Assembly: GCF_015163075.1 (NCBI RefSeq)
Contig: NZ_JADDXU010000017.1
Location: 62,001-126,000, forward strand
DNA from: Streptomyces justiciae
Lineage (GTDB): Bacteria > Actinomycetota > Actinomycetes > Streptomycetales > Streptomycetaceae
Length of the DNA stretch: 64,000 nucleotides
Reading direction: 5' to 3'
Shown here one piece after another: positions 50,778 through 59,484 of the stretch. Position numbers and translations under genes: made by a program. The notes below the pieces were generated by a model. It was not told the origin of the DNA and ran no database searches. It was given only the letters and a program-made list of their open reading frames with translations. How positions within the stretch are numbered: position 1 is the stretch's first letter; each line of letters starts with the position of its first letter.

Positions 50778-51416
50778 CTACAGGGCTGCCTGGAAGGCTT
50801 CCGCCAGCTTGCGGGCCTGCTCATGGGAGTCCGCCAGGGACGCCTCGTGCAGCGGTACGAGGTCCGACATGTGGGGCATTATGCGGGCGAAGGTGAGCTC
50901 GGGGGTCAGGACGCGCACGTCGAGGCCGAGCGTCAGCCGGTGGCCCAGGACGGTCTCCAGCGTCGGGATGACATGATCCATGCCGTGGTTGGGGGCCCCG
51001 GGGCCGTAGCCGCCGCCGCGGGCGGAGATCACCAACGCCGGGCGGCCGGCGGCCGGCGGGCCATCGGGAAGGCCCATCGTGGTACCCACGGACATGATCT
51101 GGTCCAGCCATGCCTTGAACACCGAGGGAATCGAGTAGTTGTACATCGGTACCGTGAACAGGTAAGCGCTCGCCCCGAGGAATTCCCCGACCAGTTCTTC
51201 CTGGATCGCCGCGGCCGCGGCCTGATCCGGGGTGCGTGCGGATTCGTCCGTGCTGCGAGTAGTGATGCCGGCGGCACTGAGGTGAGGCACCGGTGCGGCT
51301 CCGAGGTCGCGGTGAACGACCGGGCCCCGCCACGAATCCCGAAAAGACTGGGCGACCTGCCGGGACACAGAGTCGGCGCCCAGGGAGGAGGAATCGATGT
51401 GCAGGAGATAGGACAT
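50778..51416 (-). CDS. azoR: FMN-dependent NADH-azoreductase (quinone reductase)
   Basis: The protein has 212 residues. YLLHIDSSSLGADSVSRQVAQSFRDSW is the flavodoxin phosphate loop of AzoR (usual start SS-LGDxSxSR). VPMYNYSIPSVFKAWLDQIMSVGTT is the family signature, and VISARGGGYGPG follows. It reduces azo bonds and quinones with NADH, and detoxification of quinones from aromatic turnover is a fitting role. It starts at the ATG at 51416. Confidence 0.93.
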   Translation of the reverse strand: MSYLLHIDSSSLGADSVSRQVAQSFRDSWRGPVVHRDLGAAPVPHLSAAGITTRSTDESARTPDQAAAAAIQEELVGEFLGASAYLFTVPMYNYSIPSVFKAWLDQIMSVGTTMGLPDGPPAAGRPALVISARGGGYGPGAPNHGMDHVIPTLETVLGHRLTLGLDVRVLTPELTFARIMPHMSDLVPLHEASLADSHEQARKLAEAFQAAL

Positions 51417-51766
51417 GAAGGCGCTCTCCGATTCTTGTCAGTCGGACGGAGCGCCATGATGCGACAGTATGAGACGCCCTACAAAAGGCACACGGGTGTC
51501 AGTACCGGAAGGTCATGTGCCTATCGACACTGATCGCCATCCTGACACTGGTGCGCTGCTCGTGGGTGCTCGTCTGGGCCTCGGGCCGTGACGGCGAAAG
51601 CGGACCAGACTTGATGCGCAGTCAGAGAACTCAGGCGAGCTGACGCGGCCCGGGCCGCGAGTGGCGACCATGAACAGGGCGAACCGGAGAACGAGCGCGA
51701 CGCCAAGTCCAGCCTGGTATCGCGCTCTGCCGAGCTTCGCCTGGGATCCGAGCCTTCAGCATTTCC
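51417..51766. other. Intergenic region
   Basis: In these 350 bp between the azoreductase start and the VOC gene end I see no supportable gene, strong hairpin or repeat. The azoreductase promoter should lie in the first 100 bp. Confidence 0.5.
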
Positions 51767-52738
51767 TCAGTGAGGTTCGGGGAATGTGCCCTTGGGGCCA
51801 AATCCGAGTAGCTGTTCGGTCTCGAGGTCAGGAACGGTCAGGAACTCCACGCTCAGACCCTCGGCACCCACCGCGAAGTGGCCCCGGGCCGAGGCGACTT
51901 TGAGTTCGGCGTGCAGCTGGAACCCGCTGGCACGGAACCGGTCCAGAACGGCGTCGTAGATCCCGGGGGAACGGGATCCGAATGCGACGTTGAGGATGCC
52001 TTGATCAGAGACCCGGTAGCCCTCCGGCAACGGTCGCGGAACCCGGGTCTCGTACTGCACCAGCTCGATCACGGGACCGTCATGGAAACCTTCCGCGGAA
52101 AGCACGCAGGACGTGGCGCTGGTGGCCGGGGACCCCCAGAGTTCCTCATCGGCCTCCGTGTGCAGTACCGCGCCGGTGTCGCGCAGCCCGAGTGTGTCGC
52201 AGAAGAAGTTCTGCGCTCCGGCCAGATCGGTGACCACGACCCGGACGAAGGCCGTCGTCACTGGGGCTTCCCGGATCGTGCGGGTCAGGGAAACTCCCGG
52301 AACACGTTCGCGCAGTTCGAGCCATACCCCCTCAGGATCACGTGTACAGACCCGACGCTCAGGCTTGTCGCCGAGAACCGGCCCGACTTGAGAGCCGGCC
52401 TCACGCAGCCCGGCCAGGACTGCGTCCAGGTCGTCGACGTAGAGGCCGACCAACGACCATCCGGCGTCGTCCGGACGGCGGCTTCCCGGCACGGACGCAG
52501 GATCGCTGAACTGGAAGAACTCCAGCTGGAAAAGATCGGTCGAATCGAGCAGCCACATCAGGTCGGCGTTGCAGGACGGGAAGCCGAGGAAGGCGGCGGC
52601 TTCCGGCCCGGTGACTCCCTGCCAGGCGCCGCCCGGCAGGAAGCCAATGACCTCCCGGTACCACGCTGCGGTGGCCTCAAGATTCAGGGTGCTGAAAGAT
52701 ACCTGGATCACGGGCATCGAACTCATCGGGGAATCCAT
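51767..52738 (-). CDS. Two-domain VOC-superfamily protein (extradiol dioxygenase/glyoxalase-like)
   Basis: The protein has 323 residues from the ATG at 52738, with AGGAG upstream. It has two VOC modules. The first is IQVSFSTLNLEATAAWYREVIGFLPGG to about 140 (VCTRDPEGVWLELRERV). The second runs from about 160 (TTAFVRVVVTDLAGAQNFFCDTLGLRDTG) to GAEGLSVEFLTVP. Canonical His-His-Glu ligands are incomplete: the strand starts read QVSFST and FVRVVV rather than H. It may bind rather than cleave aromatics. It has a dyad upstream (52947-52966). Confidence 0.82.
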   Translation of the reverse strand: MDSPMSSMPVIQVSFSTLNLEATAAWYREVIGFLPGGAWQGVTGPEAAAFLGFPSCNADLMWLLDSTDLFQLEFFQFSDPASVPGSRRPDDAGWSLVGLYVDDLDAVLAGLREAGSQVGPVLGDKPERRVCTRDPEGVWLELRERVPGVSLTRTIREAPVTTAFVRVVVTDLAGAQNFFCDTLGLRDTGAVLHTEADEELWGSPATSATSCVLSAEGFHDGPVIELVQYETRVPRPLPEGYRVSDQGILNVAFGSRSPGIYDAVLDRFRASGFQLHAELKVASARGHFAVGAEGLSVEFLTVPDLETEQLLGFGPKGTFPEPH

Positions 52739-52946
52739 CAGTGTGCTCCTCTCTTGCTCGCTGGTCGTCCATGGAGCGGCCTGATGTAGATGCCGCGCCA
52801 ACGAATGCTCTGGCAGGGAAAGGGCTGGGCTGCCCCGTCGGCTTCGACGAACGCAATGAACTGTTCGAGTCGTCGATGAGGGCGAGGAGACCTGCTGTGT
52901 CGAGCTTGCGGCGCCAAGCTATGCTGCTGGCGCGACAGGTCCTTCT

Positions 52947-52966
52947 ACTTGTCCCGTTCTACAAGT
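52947..52966. promoter_or_regulatory. Operator candidate upstream of the two-domain VOC gene
   Basis: ACTTGT-CCCGTTCT-ACAAGT is an inverted repeat with perfect 6-bp arms, about 210 bp before the VOC start. It lies in a 358-bp gap (52739-53096) that holds no other supportable gene. Confidence 0.5.
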
Positions 52967-53096
52967 GCGTCATGTCAGTGATGCATGCCTGGACGGTAGG
53001 CTCAGTACCTTTTCAGGTGCAGGGCTGAATGTTGGGATTGCCTGCGACTTTTGACGTAGGCACCAGCGCGCACGCCCGTCGAGTGAACCACCGCGT

Positions 53097-54008
53097 TCAG
53101 GCTTGTCCAAGGACGATGTCGAAGCGAGCCGAAGTCCAAGGGCGCTCCAGACGGAGTCCGTCTGGCGCGGGTGTGCCGGCCGGGTGGCGCTCGAAGGTGC
53201 GGATGAGGGACTCCTTCACGCCGAACACCGAGTCGCTGTCCAGGTATGGGCCTCCGGATACGAAAATGTGCGTGGTCAGAGGACGGAAGCCGGGCGCCGT
53301 CACCATGAAGTGCAGGTGCGGCGCCCGCATCGGAGAGCGCCCGGCGCGGCGCAGGAGTCGGCCAACAGGACCGTCGTCCGGGATCGGGTAGGGCGTGGGG
53401 GTGAGCCCCCAGAATCGGTAGCGGCCCTCGTCGTCGCTGAAAAGGTGCGCACGCCCGGCAAGAGCGCCGTCCTCGTACTGGACGTCGTACATGCCGTCGC
53501 CGTCTGCCTCCCAGACCTCGATGCGTGCACCGGGGACCGGTCGTCCATCGGTGTCCGTCACCGTGCCGTAGACCCACGACGGCTCGCCGGTGGCGCCCTT
53601 CGCGATGTCGCCGCCGAGGGGAATCTCCGGTGCGCCCTGGACGAAGAACGGTCCCAGCACCGTGGACTCCGTGGCCTCGCCCAGATCGGGTTCGTTCACA
53701 GCGACGGTCAGCATGGAGATGCCGAGGACGTCGGAGAGCAGAACAAACTCCTGGCGCGTGTCGGTCGTGATGTGACCCGCCGCCGTCAGGAACTCGATCG
53801 CCGCGTTCCACTCCTCCTCGGTGAGCCGGGTCTCTCGCACGAACGCGTGAAGGTTCCGTACGAGTGCCTGCATGACCTCACTGAACCGGTCGTTGTCGGT
53901 CGTCTCGAAGCTCGCGACGACCTGGTCCGTCACCCGTTGTTCCCGCCGGGCACGGTCGCTGCTCTGCTCTGCCATCGGTTCCTCCTTCGTCGGGGAGTCA
54001 TCGCTCAT
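53097..54008 (-). CDS. Intradiol ring-cleavage dioxygenase, hydroxyquinol 1,2-dioxygenase type
   Basis: The protein has 303 residues. The N-terminal dimer helices (TDQVVASFETTDNDRFSEVMQALVRNLHAFVRE) and TESTVLGPFFVQGAPEIPLGGDI match catechol/hydroxyquinol 1,2-dioxygenases. The Fe(III) ligands are Tyr174 (GMYDVQ), Tyr207 (TPYPIPDDGPVG), His231 and His233 (RAPHLHF). It cleaves hydroxyquinol or catechol between the hydroxyls. Hydroxyquinol is favoured because the next gene upstream encodes maleylacetate reductase. Its ATG overlaps that stop by 4 bp. Confidence 0.93.
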   Translation of the reverse strand: MSDDSPTKEEPMAEQSSDRARREQRVTDQVVASFETTDNDRFSEVMQALVRNLHAFVRETRLTEEEWNAAIEFLTAAGHITTDTRQEFVLLSDVLGISMLTVAVNEPDLGEATESTVLGPFFVQGAPEIPLGGDIAKGATGEPSWVYGTVTDTDGRPVPGARIEVWEADGDGMYDVQYEDGALAGRAHLFSDDEGRYRFWGLTPTPYPIPDDGPVGRLLRRAGRSPMRAPHLHFMVTAPGFRPLTTHIFVSGGPYLDSDSVFGVKESLIRTFERHPAGTPAPDGLRLERPWTSARFDIVLGQA

Positions 54009-55114
54009 GTGCTGGTGAGCGGGACGAGAACCGGAGCCTCGCCACGCCAGGCTCGTGCCAGCAGCTCCCGGATGGCCTCGCGTGTCATCCGGCGGGGATT
54101 GGACTCCGGCACCTGTGCCGCGATCAGGTCAGCCGTCTGATCGAGTGCCGACTCCCCAAGTCCCAGCTCGCGCAGAGAACCGGGCGGATCGAGCTCCGCG
54201 TAGAGCTCGAGCAACGCACCGAACGGGTCGGCGCTGTTCCCGAGTGCCGATCCGAGCCGGCGCGCCGCGTCGGGTGCCGCGGGCAGGTTCAGGCCGACCA
54301 CGTGTGGAAGGACCACGGAATGCAGCGCGGCGTGTTCGAGGTCGTACGCTCCACCGAGTACATGGCAGATCTTGTGATGGAGGCCGGACCCGGCGCCGGC
54401 GAATGCGACGGCCCCCAGGTAGGTGCCGAAGAGGACGTCCCGCCGCGCCGTGACGTCCTGGCTGTCGGTGACGATGGACGGAAGGCAGGCGGCCAGCGAG
54501 CGAACGCCTTCGACGGCGAGGGCCGAGCTGATCGGGTTGTTCCGCGGTGCCCACATGGCGTCGACGCAGTGGGCGAGGGCGTTGAGACCCGAGGTGACCG
54601 ACAGGCGTGCCGGTAGCGACAGCATCAGGGTCGCGTCGTACACGACGACGCGGGGAATCACGGTAGCGTCAACGCCGGTGCGCTTGTCGCCGTTCGCGGT
54701 GAGGCCCCACACGGGGGTCGCCTCCGAGCCGGCGTAGGTCGTGGGGACGGCGAGAATCGGCAGGCCGGTGGTGAGCGCGGCCGCCTTGGCGGTGCCCGTC
54801 GTCGATCCTCCGCCGACGCTGAGGAGCAGGTCGGCCGCGTGTGCACGAACAGCCTCGCGTACGGCATCGGCCACGTCGGCCGGTACATGCGGTTTGACGT
54901 GCCCGAAGGCGGCCACTGTGGGCACGTCCCGGCAGATCTCCTTAGCCAAGGCCATTTCCCGCTGACCAGCGATGAGGAGGACACGGGTCGAGCCGAGCCG
55001 CGCGACTTCGGCTGCCACGTCAGCCCGGGCGGTGCCCGAGCCGAAGAGGACTCGCTGCCCCCAGGACTCAAACACGACCGGGGATGTCAGGGAAGTGCTC
55101 ACTCTTCTGCTCAC
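54005..55114 (-). CDS. Maleylacetate reductase (iron-type alcohol dehydrogenase family)
   Basis: The protein has 369 residues from a GTG (55114). VLFGSGTARADVAAEVARLG and LLSVGGGSTTGTAKAAAL form the NAD(P) site, and PTTYAGSEATPVWGLT is typical of maleylacetate reductases. The family's metal region carries TSGLNALAHCVDAMWAP and LHHKICHVLGGAYDLEHAALHSVVLPH. It reduces maleylacetate to 3-oxoadipate, the last step of the hydroxyquinol branch. GTGA overlaps the decarboxylase stop by 4 bp and its own stop overlaps the dioxygenase start, so it is one operon. Confidence 0.94.
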   Translation of the reverse strand: MSRRVSTSLTSPVVFESWGQRVLFGSGTARADVAAEVARLGSTRVLLIAGQREMALAKEICRDVPTVAAFGHVKPHVPADVADAVREAVRAHAADLLLSVGGGSTTGTAKAAALTTGLPILAVPTTYAGSEATPVWGLTANGDKRTGVDATVIPRVVVYDATLMLSLPARLSVTSGLNALAHCVDAMWAPRNNPISSALAVEGVRSLAACLPSIVTDSQDVTARRDVLFGTYLGAVAFAGAGSGLHHKICHVLGGAYDLEHAALHSVVLPHVVGLNLPAAPDAARRLGSALGNSADPFGALLELYAELDPPGSLRELGLGESALDQTADLIAAQVPESNPRRMTREAIRELLARAWRGEAPVLVPLTST

Positions 55115-56097
55115 ACGCTCGCGTATGCGGACGAGGGGGTGAGGCGGAGGAGCTTCTCGGCGTTCTGCTGGCCGATCTTGAGCCGGTCGGCATCGCTGAT
55201 CGGTGCGGTGCGCAGGAACCGCGTGGCCGTCTCGATGTCCTCGAACGGGTAGTCGGTGCCGAAGAGGATGTGGTCGGCGCCCATCGAGAGCAGAGCGGCG
55301 AGCAGTGGGGCGGAGGAGCAGACGCCACTGGTCGTGATGTAGAGGTTGTGGCGGATGTACTCGGAGGGGCGCTCACGCTTGAGCTCGATGCCGTGGTGCG
55401 CGTGGAATCCCCAGCGGGAGTCCAAGCGCCACAGCACGTAGGGCAGCCCCTCGCCCATGTGCCCGAGCAAGAGCTTCGCCTTCGGGAAGTCGTCGAACAC
55501 GCCTCCGAAGATGAGCCGCAGGACGTGAGTGGCCGTGTCGAGCCCCCAGCTCCACATCGGTCCGACGAGTTCGGGGTGGCCCGAGAACACGTGGGCCGTG
55601 TCGACGCCGTTCGCCGGATGCAGATAGAGCGGTACATCGAGGTGCTCAGCGCGCTCCCAGACAACGCGGAGGGCGGGGTCGTCCAGGTAGGTGCCGTGAG
55701 TGTGGGCGTTGACGAGGGCGCCGCGCAGGCCGAGTTGCGCCACCGCACGCTCCAGTTCGTCCGCCGCAGCGGCAGGATCCTGCAGAGGAAGGGCAGCGAA
55801 ACCGGAGAAGCGGTCAGGGTGTTCAGCGATGACGCCGGCGAGGAAGTCGTTCACGGTGGTCGCCTGCCGTACGGCGGCGGCGGGGTCTGTCTCCGCCTGG
55901 ATACCGGGGGAGTTGAGCGAGAGAACCTGCATGTCGAGGCCGGCCGCGTCCATGGCGGCGAGGCGCTCTTCGTTGAGATCGAGAAGCCTGCGGGAGGCCT
56001 CGGCCCAGACGTGAGGCTGGGCGATGGATGCAGTGGATGCACCGTGGCCGACCAGGTCGGCGGTCACAAAGTGTTCTTCGAGGGCGATCAGCTTCAT
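55111..56097 (-). CDS. Amidohydrolase-family aromatic decarboxylase (gamma-resorcylate/2,6-dihydroxybenzoate type)
   Basis: The protein has 328 residues. It matches gamma-resorcylate decarboxylase throughout: IALEEHF with metal ligands Glu7 and His9, LSLNSPGIQA, AALPLQDP, VPLYLHP with His160, LLGHMGEGLPYVLWRLD and LFGTDYPFED with Asp282. Non-oxidative decarboxylation of gamma-resorcylate would give resorcinol. The operon also supplies hydroxyquinol cleavage and maleylacetate reduction but lacks a visible resorcinol 4-hydroxylase. Other o-hydroxybenzoates are possible substrates. It starts at the ATG at 56097 behind GAGGAG. Confidence 0.91.
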   Translation of the reverse strand: MKLIALEEHFVTADLVGHGASTASIAQPHVWAEASRRLLDLNEERLAAMDAAGLDMQVLSLNSPGIQAETDPAAAVRQATTVNDFLAGVIAEHPDRFSGFAALPLQDPAAAADELERAVAQLGLRGALVNAHTHGTYLDDPALRVVWERAEHLDVPLYLHPANGVDTAHVFSGHPELVGPMWSWGLDTATHVLRLIFGGVFDDFPKAKLLLGHMGEGLPYVLWRLDSRWGFHAHHGIELKRERPSEYIRHNLYITTSGVCSSAPLLAALLSMGADHILFGTDYPFEDIETATRFLRTAPISDADRLKIGQQNAEKLLRLTPSSAYASV

Positions 56098-56287
56098 TGC
56101 GGCGTCTCCTCGGTGGATCTTGTGTGGTTGCGCGCGAAATTCGCGGAGCGCACGTCGCCCACGGGGTGGCGGGGTTCGTGCATGAGGTGGCTCGTCGGCG
56201 TGTTCGCTGGCGGTGGCTCTTGCCGACTACCGGGCCTGGCCTTCGTCGGGGCGCGGACTGGCGAGATGACGGGGAAGGCTATCGAAT

Positions 56288-56321
56288 TTCACCAGAGCGT
56301 AACGTGTTATGCAATGGTGAA
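56288..56321. promoter_or_regulatory. IclR operator candidate in the divergent catabolic promoter
   Basis: TTCACCA (56288-56294) and TGGTGAA (56315-56321) form outer arms. Inside is CGTAAC-GT-GTTATG (56298-56311), a near-perfect dyad. It lies in the 365-bp gap (56098-56462) between the decarboxylase operon and the IclR gene and is AT-rich for this genome. I see no other gene in the gap. Confidence 0.65.
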
Positions 56322-56462
56322 TCAACGGTGTCGCATCCGGCGCGTGAGAGTCGGCACTCGGTTCCATCGAGAAGACCGCAGGCCACGGCGTCAGGAGGGT
56401 GGATCGTGGGCTCCGATAGGCTGAACACGTTCATGCACTGGCGGCATGCAGAGGAGAGCTCC

Positions 56463-57278
56463 GTGGCGGTCGCCGATCCAGCCGAGAACGGGCAGCACGC
56501 GCAGCACGCCGTGTCCGACGGGCTCGGACGCCAGGGGATCCAGTCGGTTGAAACCGCGATGCGGGTGCTATTGGCGCTTGAGGAGGGCGGAGGTGCTCTG
56601 AGCCTGTCGGCGATCGCTCAGGCGAGCGGGATGCAGCCGAGCAAGGTGCACCGTTATCTCGTCAGCCTCGGGCGCATCGGGCTGACCTTCCAGGACTCCG
56701 CGACCGGTCTCTACGACTTCGGGCCCTCCATGCGTCGCCTCGGAGCGGAGGCGCTGCGGCGTACGAACGAGGTGGCGGTCGCCGCCGGCCACGCAATGCG
56801 GCTGAGGGACCGCACGGGCCACTCCGTGAACGTCGCGGTGTGGGGAGACCGCGGTCCGATCGTGGTGAGCTGGGCGTATGGGACCCGACCGCTGCCACTC
56901 ACGGTGCGGGTCGGCGCCACGCTCCCTCTGCTCACCTCCTCCGTCGGCCAGGTGTACCTGTCCCACTTGCCCGAAACCCTCACCAACGAGGTGCTGGGAC
57001 GGGAGGTGCGGGGCAGGGAGAGCGAATGGCCTGCGGAGCGCATCGCAGCCATCCGGGCCGATATCCGTGAGCGCGGGCACGCCGTGACCCATAGCGCTGT
57101 CATTGCAGGCGTCATCTCCGTCGCGGCTCCCGTGTTCGCCGCCAATGATCCGCTGCCGCTCGCACTGTCCGTGGCGCTCCCGGAGAGTGCCGGAACACCC
57201 GACCACCTCGCTGAAGTGGCCGCCGAGTTGCACACCACGGTGACCGCGGCGTCGCGCGAGCTGGGGCACTTGTCGTAG
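56463..57278 (+). CDS. IclR-family transcriptional regulator
   Basis: The protein has 271 residues from a GTG (56463) with GAGGAG 6 nt upstream; ATG 56433 is an alternative. IQSVETAMRVLLALEEGGGALSLSAIAQASGMQPSKVHRYLVSLGRIGLTFQ is the HTH, and the effector domain carries VAVWGDRGPIVVSWAYG and VISVAAPVFAANDPLPLALSV. It is divergent from the decarboxylase-reductase-dioxygenase operon and probably controls it. It is convergent with the response regulator. Confidence 0.93.
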   Translation: MAVADPAENGQHAQHAVSDGLGRQGIQSVETAMRVLLALEEGGGALSLSAIAQASGMQPSKVHRYLVSLGRIGLTFQDSATGLYDFGPSMRRLGAEALRRTNEVAVAAGHAMRLRDRTGHSVNVAVWGDRGPIVVSWAYGTRPLPLTVRVGATLPLLTSSVGQVYLSHLPETLTNEVLGREVRGRESEWPAERIAAIRADIRERGHAVTHSAVIAGVISVAAPVFAANDPLPLALSVALPESAGTPDHLAEVAAELHTTVTAASRELGHLS

Positions 57279-57325
57279 GGCCGACGCGGTGCAACACGGA
57301 GTGTGACGTGGTCTGGCGGATCGCG

Positions 57326-58021
57326 CTACCGCGCCGGCCCGCGGCCCCAATCAGATGCGACGCCCTGTTCTCGCGCCCAGAGAGCGGCCTGGGTACGGGA
57401 GGCCATCCCGAGTTTGCCGAGGATGTTGCTCACGTGGGTGCGCACGGTCCGTTCACTGATGACCAGCCGATCGGCGATCGCCTGGTTCGAGTGCCCGGCG
57501 GCGACGTGACGTAGCACTTCCCACTCCCGTGCCGTCAGCTGCGCATCGGGCGCGGCGCGTTGGGTCGGATCGGACGTGAGGTGGCGCGTGACGGCGGCAT
57601 CCAGGTGTATTTCCCCTCGATTGCCCGCCCGGATCGCGGCCGCCAACTCGTCGACATCGGCGTCCTTCAGGACGTATCCCGCCGCGCCCGCGGCGAGAGC
57701 GGTTCGGACGCGGTCGGCTTCGCCAAAGCTGGTCAGCACGATGACCACCACATCGGGGTGGTAGTGCTTCATCAGCTTCGTGGTCTCGATGCCGTCCAGT
57801 CCGGGCATGATCAGATCGGTGAGCACGACATGAGGTGGGGTTCCCGCTGCCTTCAGGCGCTGCACCTCGGCGAGTGCCCCCGAACCCTCCGAGGCCTGTG
57901 CGACGATACGGATATCGGGCGTCTCGTCGAGGAAAGCGGCCAGGCCGCGTCGAACGACGACGTGATCGTCCACGACGACTACCCGGATGACCTGGTCATC
58001 CTCGGTGGATGAAGTCATCAT
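57326..58021 (-). CDS. NarL/FixJ-type response regulator
   Basis: The protein has about 231 residues from the ATG at 58021. The receiver domain has the acidic pair in VVVVDDH, the phospho-Asp in HVVLTDLIMPGLDGIE and the Lys in GAAGYVLKD. The C-terminal LuxR HTH is LTAREWEVLRHVAAGHSNQAIADRLVISERTVRTHVSNILGKLGM. Its start overlaps the kinase stop by 4 bp (ATGA), so the pair is co-translated. Together with the kinase it likely governs the divergent ferredoxin operon; the target is inferred. Confidence 0.95.
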   Translation of the reverse strand: MMTSSTEDDQVIRVVVVDDHVVVRRGLAAFLDETPDIRIVAQASEGSGALAEVQRLKAAGTPPHVVLTDLIMPGLDGIETTKLMKHYHPDVVVIVLTSFGEADRVRTALAAGAAGYVLKDADVDELAAAIRAGNRGEIHLDAAVTRHLTSDPTQRAAPDAQLTAREWEVLRHVAAGHSNQAIADRLVISERTVRTHVSNILGKLGMASRTQAALWAREQGVASDWGRGPAR

Positions 58022-59484
58022 TGGGCACTTCCGGTCGGCCAGCGTCGGCACGGCACAACGGCGCGAACGGTTGTGCCTTCTCCGGAGGTCTCGACGAAAA
58101 GCCGGCCGCCGAGCCGTTCAGTGCGCTCACGCATGCTCACCAGGCCCACGTGACCGGGTCGATGGCGTGACGTGTCGAAGCCGGTGCCGTTGTCGGTGAC
58201 CGTCACCACCAGCTCGTTGCGGTCATCCGGTTCGATGATGCGGATCTCCACATGGGTGGCGCGCGCGTGACGCATGCTGTTCGTGAGAGCCTCCGAGATC
58301 ACCCGGAACAGCTCGTGCTCGGTCTCCAGCGACAGCAACAGCGGCTCGTCCGGAATGGCAACACTGATGTCGGCGCCTTCTCGACGCGCGACCGCGGCCG
58401 CGTGCTCGCGGACTGCTGCGGTGAGGCCCGAATCACCCATGGTCGCGGGTTCCCGCAACTGCAGGATCGCGGATCGCATGTCGTCGAGGGCCGCTTCCGC
58501 CAGGGTGTACAGCGTCTGGAGCCGTTCCCCCATCATCGCGCCGTCAGCACCCTGGATGCGCGCAGCGGCCGACTGTGCTGCCCGCGCCTGCAGCACGAGC
58601 GAGTACAGATTTTGGCTAACCGAGTCGTGAAGGTCACGCGCGAGCCGGTTGCGCTCCTCCAGTGCGGCCTTCTCCTGGGCGTCCGCGAACAACCGTGCCG
58701 TGTTCACAGCGATCGCCGCCTGGTCGGCCATGGCACTGATGAACGCGACCTCTGCCTCGTCCGGATGGGCGGGAGCAGGGTAGTACGCCGTCAGCGCACC
58801 GAGACTGACATCGCGCACGACCATGGGCACCGCCACCAGCGACTTCCAGTGGCCTTGCTCGACGATGGGCGCCAAGGGCGCGAGCCGCACGTCGTCCCGC
58901 ATCCTCCTGCGAAGGTCTCGCTCCATGTACGGACTGCGGCCTTTGGCTGCGGCCAATGCGAGCAGGGGGGCGCCGAGACGCAAGGCGGCCTGCACCTTCG
59001 ACCAGTGTTCCGGAGGAACCCCGGCCTCGCCCTCGATCCATGTTTCGCCGGCCTCCGGGTCCGTGAGGGTCAGGGTGCACGAGACCGCCGCGGTTACGTT
59101 GAGCACCTCTGCCGCGACGGCGTTGAGGGTGGACTGAAGGGAGCCCATGCAGGCCGCACGAGCCGTTGTCCGGGTGAAGGCGACGAGGCGACGTTGATCC
59201 AGAGCGACAGAGCGTGTGTCGTCCCGCACGATGACGGCGGTGTACGGCTCGCCGTCGATGTCCAACTCGACCTCGACGGTGTCGCTCGATGCCGGCGGAA
59301 GGAACGGACGCTCTCCGACCAGGACGGAGGTGTCCAACCCGAGTCGATGACTGGCCTCGCCGTTGAGGTAGGAGATGCGGCGGTCGCGGTTGAGCAGAAC
59401 CACTCCGTCACGCATGAACCCCAGCAGCGTCGTCAACGACGCGGGTATCGCCTCAGCCGTCACGGTTCCTCGGGAGTCGGTCAT
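58018..59484 (-). CDS. GAF-domain sensor histidine kinase (HisKA_3)
   Basis: The protein has 488 residues from the ATG at 59484, preceded by AAGGAGG. A PAS-like region (about 15-100) and a GAF domain (about 107-265) precede the dimerisation helix with His286 in RLARDLHDSVSQNLYSLVLQ. The HATPase region has FRVISEALTNSMRHARA and VTDNGTGFD. No membrane helix is evident, so it is cytosolic. GAF kinases sense small ligands, haem or redox state. It stands divergent from the ferredoxin operon. Confidence 0.94.
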   Translation of the reverse strand: MTDSRGTVTAEAIPASLTTLLGFMRDGVVLLNRDRRISYLNGEASHRLGLDTSVLVGERPFLPPASSDTVEVELDIDGEPYTAVIVRDDTRSVALDQRRLVAFTRTTARAACMGSLQSTLNAVAAEVLNVTAAVSCTLTLTDPEAGETWIEGEAGVPPEHWSKVQAALRLGAPLLALAAAKGRSPYMERDLRRRMRDDVRLAPLAPIVEQGHWKSLVAVPMVVRDVSLGALTAYYPAPAHPDEAEVAFISAMADQAAIAVNTARLFADAQEKAALEERNRLARDLHDSVSQNLYSLVLQARAAQSAAARIQGADGAMMGERLQTLYTLAEAALDDMRSAILQLREPATMGDSGLTAAVREHAAAVARREGADISVAIPDEPLLLSLETEHELFRVISEALTNSMRHARATHVEIRIIEPDDRNELVVTVTDNGTGFDTSRHRPGHVGLVSMRERTERLGGRLFVETSGEGTTVRAVVPCRRWPTGSAQ

